Source: an uncultured Eubacteriales bacterium (GTDB lineage Bacteria > Bacillota > Clostridia > Lachnospirales > Lachnospiraceae). Taken from it: 64,000 nt of DNA. The notes under the pieces were generated by a model that ran no database searches, was not told the origin of the DNA, and saw only the letters and a list, made by a program, of their open reading frames with translations. The DNA is taken from positions 1 to 64,000 of the forward strand of contig OMVU01000012.1 in assembly GCA_900314565.1 (NCBI GenBank), in the 5' to 3' direction. Both the position numbers and the translations under genes were made by a program. This document shows, piece after piece, positions 59,515-64,000 of the stretch. Numbering within the stretch: the first letter of the stretch is position 1; every line of letters begins with the position of its first letter.

Positions 59515-62500
59515 ATGGCGAAATCACTGATTTTATACGATGGAAAAATGAGCACAACAGAGCGTGTTGCGACCACGATCGGACATATCGTAGGCAACGT
59601 CCGGATCTGTGAGATAGCAGAAGCTCCGTCGGACATCTCCATGTATGACGGATTCTGTTTTATTTTCAATTTTTACGGTGCGCTCACGGCGGGAAAGACA
59701 AAGTCCTTCCTGAATACAAGGAAAGAACAGCTCATCGGCAAAAGGATCGCTTTTGTCGGCCTCGGTTTTTCCGATAAGGGCTTCACGAAGTATGTCGTTG
59801 ACATGGAATTTGCTCTGGGCGGAGACCTGTCTATCACAGGCATGTTCATTGAAAATGAAAAGACAACGACCGAGGTCGGTTATCAGATCGCGAAGAAGCT
59901 GCGTGAACCGGTGCGGCGCATGGATGAGGCGGAACTCATGGCGGAAGTCGGCAGGTTTATTGAGGACCATCATGTTCTCGTTATTGCGACGGGGACAGAT
60001 GATTTCGTGCGTGCGACGCCGCTGGAATATATATATCTGAACGGTGTGTTTTATGTGATCACTGAGGGCGGTCTGAAATACCGGTCTATTCTGGAAAACG
60101 GAAATGCGTCTGTGACGATTTTCGATCGATTCGACGGCTCTTTTGAGCATATAAGAAGTCTGCAGATTTTTGGAAAGGCACAGCCTGTCAAGTCTCAGAC
60201 GAAAGAGTACAGTGAGATCCTCGCACGCAAAGGCATCACTGCGGATGCGCTTGACAAAATGGATGTCTGTCTCTTTGTGCTCCGGATCATGCCTCTGACC
60301 ATTGAGTTCCTGAACTCGGATTTCACGGCACAGGGATACGACGCGCGCCAGCTTGGCGATACGGAATTCAGAAAGCAGCTGTGGGAACAGGGAAGTGCGT
60401 TCGTCCGCGACAGTTTTGAAATTGCAGGCAGTACCTGTGCCAAAGTCCAGAGTCAGCCGAAGGAATCCGGACTTTTTGGAAATGAACCGGAAACAGCCGG
60501 CAAAAAAGTCAGTGTGGCTTCCGGTGAGGACCGTATGGCCGGTGACGGAGTATCAAAAGAAGACAGTGAGACCGGTATGGATCTGACGGGAGATTCTGAT
60601 GATACGGATCTGTCCACGAATGCAGGCAGTGGATCGCAGCCGGCAGATACCGAAGACGGCTCTGAAGGGATCTCTGCCGCTGAGGGCAGCCCGGACGGAG
60701 AAACGGAAGGTACAGGCTCCCGCAAAATGTACAGCGCATTTGATTTTGGCGGAGAACTTCTTCTGGAAGATGAAGAAGAGGAAGCTGTGGAAGAGGCGGA
60801 GAGAGAGCCGGACGAAGAGGATGATCTTTCATTTTATGGAGACGAAAAGGAACCCGTCTACGAGGGGCTCGCTGCTGAGAGCCGTAACATGGCGGAAGAA
60901 GTTCGTCGCATGATGGAACTTCGGAGCAGCGAAGACGCTCCTCAGGAAGAGGAAGAAGAGAAGAAAGTTCCGGATGAGAAGGAACTGGAGGAGTATCGGG
61001 ATCTCTTCGGCGGGGTGGAAGATCTGCACCGCGACGAAGTGAAAAAGACCCCGCTCATCGAGCGCGAGGGAAGAGTCGATCTCAGAGAGTATCTGGATGA
61101 GATGGATATCGATGAGGAAGACCCGGAAGCGGAAGAGGACGGGGAAGAAGAGAAAGAAGAGGATTATCTGGAGAGAAAACGTCCGAAGAGAGCGAGAAGA
61201 CGCGGTTTCTTCGCTTCGGGATTCGGAAAAAGCCTCAGCCGTCTGCTCGGCATTGATGACGAGGAAGAGGATGAAGACGAAGATGAAGACGAGTATGATG
61301 ATGACGAGGAAGACGGGGAGGAGACATACAGAGAATCCTGGATGGAACGCTTCCGCGCCCGGAGAGACGATGAAGAGCTTATGGATGAACTGCGGGCTGA
61401 CAGCGAAGAGGAGCCGGATGAGCTTGACGAGCTTCTCCTGAAATACGGATCGGACGACGAAGAGGACGAAGATTCGGATTCGTACGATGATGAATATGAA
61501 GACGATGAGGAAGATTCGGATCCGTACGATGATGAATATGAAGACGATGAGGAAGATTCGGATTCGTACGATGATGAATATGAAGACGGGGAAGATTCGG
61601 ATACGTTCGATGATGAGTATGAGGACGATGAGGAAGATTCGGATACGTTCTACGATGAGTATGAGGACGACGAAGACGACGATTCGGATGACGGGTACGA
61701 AGAGGACGAAGACTCGGATGACGATTATGATGAAGAGGATGAAGATTTCGGGGATTCGGATGATTATGAAGAGGACGAAGAATACGAAGATTCCGATGAC
61801 GGGGAATATGAGGATGATGAGGAACCCGATAGACGATCGGGAATGAAATCCGGTGAAAGCTGGATAAAAAGGATCATAAGGCTCGGGCTTGGCGGAAGAA
61901 GCCGTGAAGACGAGGATTCGGATGAGGACGAAGAGGACGAAGACGAATACGATTATGATGAATCGGACGAAGACGGATATGAATATGAAGAATCGGACGA
62001 AGATGAGTATGAGTATGAAGAATCGGACGAAGATGAGTATGAAAATCCGAACGAAGACGAGTACGAATATGAAGAATCGGACGAAGATGAGTATGAGTAT
62101 GAAGAATCGGACGAAGATGAGTATGAAGAATCAGACGAGGATGAGTACTCTGATGAAGAGGAGTATGAGGACTCGGTTGAGTCCGGGGACGAGGATGCGG
62201 CTGAAGACGAGTATGAAGAGAGTATCACGGCCTCCCCTTCCGGAGAGCCTGAAATCAGCATAGAAGCTTATGCGAAAGCGCATGCAGATGACTCGGAGGC
62301 TGATGAAAAAGCGATCGAGGCTCGCGCTGTGTTCGAGAACAATCTCCGTGATGCTGTGTCAGCCGGGGAAAAGAAGATCGATGTTCCTGTGCCTGCCGAG
62401 AACGAGAAAATCGTGGAAGAACGCGTCTCACAGGAAGCTTTTGAGACAGTTGAGAACGCAGAGCCTGATGAGGCAGCCGGGATTCCGGTGATCGAGGAGG

Positions 62501-64000
62501 AAATTGAGACACCGGTAATCGAGGAGTCGATCGAAGTTCCGGTGATCGAGGAGGAAATTGAGACACCGGTAATTGAGGAAGCAGTCGAGACACCGGTCAT
62601 CGAAGAGGAAGTTGAGACATCGGTAATTGAGGAGTCGATCGAGGTTCCGGTGATCGAGGAGGAGACTGAGACACCGGTAATTGAGGAAGCAGTCGAGACA
62701 TCGGTCATCGAAGAGGAAATTGAGACACCGGTAATTGAGGAGTCGATCGAGGTTCCGGTGATCGAGGAGGAAACTGAGTCACCGGTAACTGAGGATGTGA
62801 TTGAGACTTCAGTGATTGAGGATGTAATCGAGACACCTGCAATTGAGGATGTGATCGAAATGCCTGCAATTGAGGATGTGATCGAAATGCCTGCGACCAG
62901 GAAGACTCAGGCAGCGGAAGTTCCTGAAGTTCCGGAATCCCGGGAGACAGAAGAGGCAGAGGCTCCTGAAGTGCCGGAGACTGAGACCGCTGAGCCTGAC
63001 AGAGAGGCTGAGATACCGGCAGAGCCTGTTGAGCCTGACCGGGAAGCTGAGATACCGGCAGAGCCTGTTGAGCCTGACCGGGAAGCTGCGATACCGGCAG
63101 AGCCAGTCGAGCCTGATATGGAAAATGAAGTGCCGGAGAAAAAGGATACTTCCGGTGAGTATAAAGCTTCCGGGAGATTCTGGTGGGATTCTGATTACAC
63201 GGATCTTTCCGGAGAGGATATTACGGACTTCCGGGAAGTCATTGAGGAGGAAGAAACAGTTTCTGAATCCGTAGCCGGCCTGAAAAAAGAGTCAGATCAT
63301 GAAGAATATGATCTGAGTGAAGACGATGATTCATACGATTCGGACGAGTGCGAGGAAAATGAGTACCAGGATGACGATGAGTATGAAGACGATGGCGAGT
63401 ACGAAGACGATGGCGAGTACGAAGACGATGGCGAGTACGAAGACGATGGCGAGTACGAAGATGATGGCGAGTACGAAGATGATGACGAGTACGAAGACGA
63501 CGAGTACGACGATTATGAAGACGCTGAATATGAAGAAGAGGAAGAATCTGACGAGGATACAGGCTCTGATCTCGGCAGCCGGATAAAGAATGTTTTCGGA
63601 CGTCTTTTCGGTCGGGGATTTGCAAAGTCTTCGGATGACGAGGATGAGTACGAGGATGACTCGGATGAGTACGACGAAGAAGATGAGTACGATGATGACG
63701 AGGATGAATACGACGAAGACGACGAGTACGACGACGAGTATGATGACGATGAAGACGACGAGTACGACGAAGAGTATGATGACGCCGCCGACGAAGAAGA
63801 CGAAGAGTATGAGGACAGCTCCGTAGACGGCGGGTATGAAGATGACGATGATTACGAGGAAGATGAGAACACACAGAGCCCTGCAGGATTCGGCGAGGTC
63901 ATTAAAGCAGAGGATCAGGGGCCTTCCAATGTAAGAAACAAAAGCGGAGAGATTGATCTGCCGGGCAGTTCGGCTTCAGATACCGTGGATTTGGAGGTGC
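59515..64000 (+). CDS. Giant flavodoxin/PNPOx-like protein with acidic repeat tail (runs off the window)
   Basis: At least 1,495 codons without a stop. Residues 1-150 resemble a flavodoxin domain, with YDGKMSTTERVATT as the phosphate loop and VGLGFSDKGFTKYV later. Residues about 150-250 resemble a PNPOx-like FMN-binding split barrel: HHVLVIATGTDDFVRATPLEYIYLNGVFYVIT...GGLKYRSILENGNASVTIFD. After a helical linker, the rest is extremely acidic: 14-residue units like DSDSYDDEYEDDEE (61471-61678), 10-residue EYEYEESDED units (61975-62145), PVIEEEIET/VIEESIEV units (about 62484-62920), 13-residue DREAEIPAEPVEP units (62998-63115) and EYEDDG units (63379-63486). Three short basic, amphipathic segments interrupt the acid (554-580, 773-798, 1353-1373). 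GAGGCGGGGAAA precedes the ATG. No signal peptide. The tail's role is unknown. Confidence 0.8.
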   Translation, partial: MAKSLILYDGKMSTTERVATTIGHIVGNVRICEIAEAPSDISMYDGFCFIFNFYGALTAGKTKSFLNTRKEQLIGKRIAFVGLGFSDKGFTKYVVDMEFALGGDLSITGMFIENEKTTTEVGYQIAKKLREPVRRMDEAELMAEVGRFIEDHHVLVIATGTDDFVRATPLEYIYLNGVFYVITEGGLKYRSILENGNASVTIFDRFDGSFEHIRSLQIFGKAQPVKSQTKEYSEILARKGITADALDKMDVCLFVLRIMPLTIEFLNSDFTAQGYDARQLGDTEFRKQLWEQGSAFVRDSFEIAGSTCAKVQSQPKESGLFGNEPETAGKKVSVASGEDRMAGDGVSKEDSETGMDLTGDSDDTDLSTNAGSGSQPADTEDGSEGISAAEGSPDGETEGTGSRKMYSAFDFGGELLLEDEEEEAVEEAEREPDEEDDLSFYGDEKEPVYEGLAAESRNMAEEVRRMMELRSSEDAPQEEEEEKKVPDEKELEEYRDLFGGVEDLHRDEVKKTPLIEREGRVDLREYLDEMDIDEEDPEAEEDGEEEKEEDYLERKRPKRARRRGFFASGFGKSLSRLLGIDDEEEDEDEDEDEYDDDEEDGEETYRESWMERFRARRDDEELMDELRADSEEEPDELDELLLKYGSDDEEDEDSDSYDDEYEDDEEDSDPYDDEYEDDEEDSDSYDDEYEDGEDSDTFDDEYEDDEEDSDTFYDEYEDDEDDDSDDGYEEDEDSDDDYDEEDEDFGDSDDYEEDEEYEDSDDGEYEDDEEPDRRSGMKSGESWIKRIIRLGLGGRSREDEDSDEDEEDEDEYDYDESDEDGYEYEESDEDEYEYEESDEDEYENPNEDEYEYEESDEDEYEYEESDEDEYEESDEDEYSDEEEYEDSVESGDEDAAEDEYEESITASPSGEPEISIEAYAKAHADDSEADEKAIEARAVFENNLRDAVSAGEKKIDVPVPAENEKIVEERVSQEAFETVENAEPDEAAGIPVIEEEIETPVIEESIEVPVIEEEIETPVIEEAVETPVIEEEVETSVIEESIEVPVIEEETETPVIEEAVETSVIEEEIETPVIEESIEVPVIEEETESPVTEDVIETSVIEDVIETPAIEDVIEMPAIEDVIEMPATRKTQAAEVPEVPESRETEEAEAPEVPETETAEPDREAEIPAEPVEPDREAEIPAEPVEPDREAAIPAEPVEPDMENEVPEKKDTSGEYKASGRFWWDSDYTDLSGEDITDFREVIEEEETVSESVAGLKKESDHEEYDLSEDDDSYDSDECEENEYQDDDEYEDDGEYEDDGEYEDDGEYEDDGEYEDDGEYEDDDEYEDDEYDDYEDAEYEEEEESDEDTGSDLGSRIKNVFGRLFGRGFAKSSDDEDEYEDDSDEYDEEDEYDDDEDEYDEDDEYDDEYDDDEDDEYDEEYDDAADEEDEEYEDSSVDGGYEDDDDYEEDENTQSPAGFGEVIKAEDQGPSNVRNKSGEIDLPGSSASDTVDLEV

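Noticed and set aside
61471-63870. Regular short repeats that resemble a CRISPR array
   Set aside because: Repeats are multiples of three, lie in one open frame, lack unique spacers of constant length, and encode acidic peptide repeats.
63239-63874. His/Arg-rich frame on the minus strand of the acidic gene
   Set aside because: It is the mirror image of GAY/GAR codon repeats and carries no independent evidence of coding.

Overview
The window looks like a chromosomal segment of an anaerobic, low-to-mid GC Bacillota, most likely Lachnospiraceae or a close Clostridia relative. Reasons: strong AGGAGG ribosome binding sites, many TTG/GTG starts, several lipobox lipoproteins, PG_binding_4-type L,D-transpeptidases in multiple copies, a TIGR01212 radical SAM protein, an L-2-amino-thiazoline-4-carboxylate hydrolase family protein, and a cobalamin riboswitch driving an exported CbiK. 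No prophage, CRISPR array, rRNA or complete insertion sequence was seen. The assignment is inferred from gene content only.

Layout. 1-5 kb: an aldo/keto reductase with a displaced start, a rubredoxin remnant, a small flavodoxin, then a compact run of thiazoline-hydrolase-like protein, HMA metal-binding protein, methyltransferase and a GH114 lipoprotein. 5-8.5 kb: a ribose/galactofuranose-type sugar ABC transporter whose ATPase gene has lost its 5' end and whose binding protein is absent. 8.7-14.3 kb: a lipoprotein, a Gly/Tyr tail that looks like the remnant of a tyrosine autokinase beside its CpsB-type phosphatase, an orphan PqqD, a PAP2 phosphatase, a degenerate SMC/AAA-like protein and a radical SAM protein. 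14.3-21.1 kb (minus strand): a cobalamin-riboswitch-controlled cluster of exported CbiK, a two-repeat lipoprotein, a TroA-type binding lipoprotein, a FecCD permease and an ATPase with an extra C-terminal domain.

21-32.6 kb: three paralogous membrane-anchored L,D-transpeptidases interspersed with HypA, a CapA-like phosphoesterase, a YlmH-like S4 protein and a hybrid histidine kinase. 32.7-43.8 kb: ThrH, Maf, an M18 aminopeptidase, a patatin, an ATP-grasp ligase, a MarR regulator, a DUF2974 hydrolase, an EamA exporter and a cardiolipin synthase. 43.8-48.5 kb: a membrane protein, an SDR, an RluA pseudouridine synthase, aroF, pheA and tRNA-Ala(GGC). 48.7-64 kb: an M15 peptidase, a zinc-ribbon membrane protein, a second PAP2 protein, an RsiV-like lipoprotein, a small regulator and UPF0158 protein, a probably inactive M14 peptidase homologue, an ACP/acyl-ligase pair and, at the right edge, a very large flavodoxin/PNPOx-like protein with a huge Asp/Glu repeat tail that continues beyond the window.

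The intergenic DNA is unusually repetitive. There is a MITE-like foldback family (four copies plus a mini-copy; three copies flanked by 12-14 bp direct repeats), a 183-bp repeat placed twice inside the cobalamin operon, many short GAACGCC/GGCGTTC hairpins (one inside a coding region), a short motif that sits directly after stop codons, and fold-back terminator-like elements. The two strongest candidates for something not well described are the giant acidic flavodoxin/PNPOx protein (59515 to the window end) and the cobalamin-regulated exported-chelatase uptake cluster.
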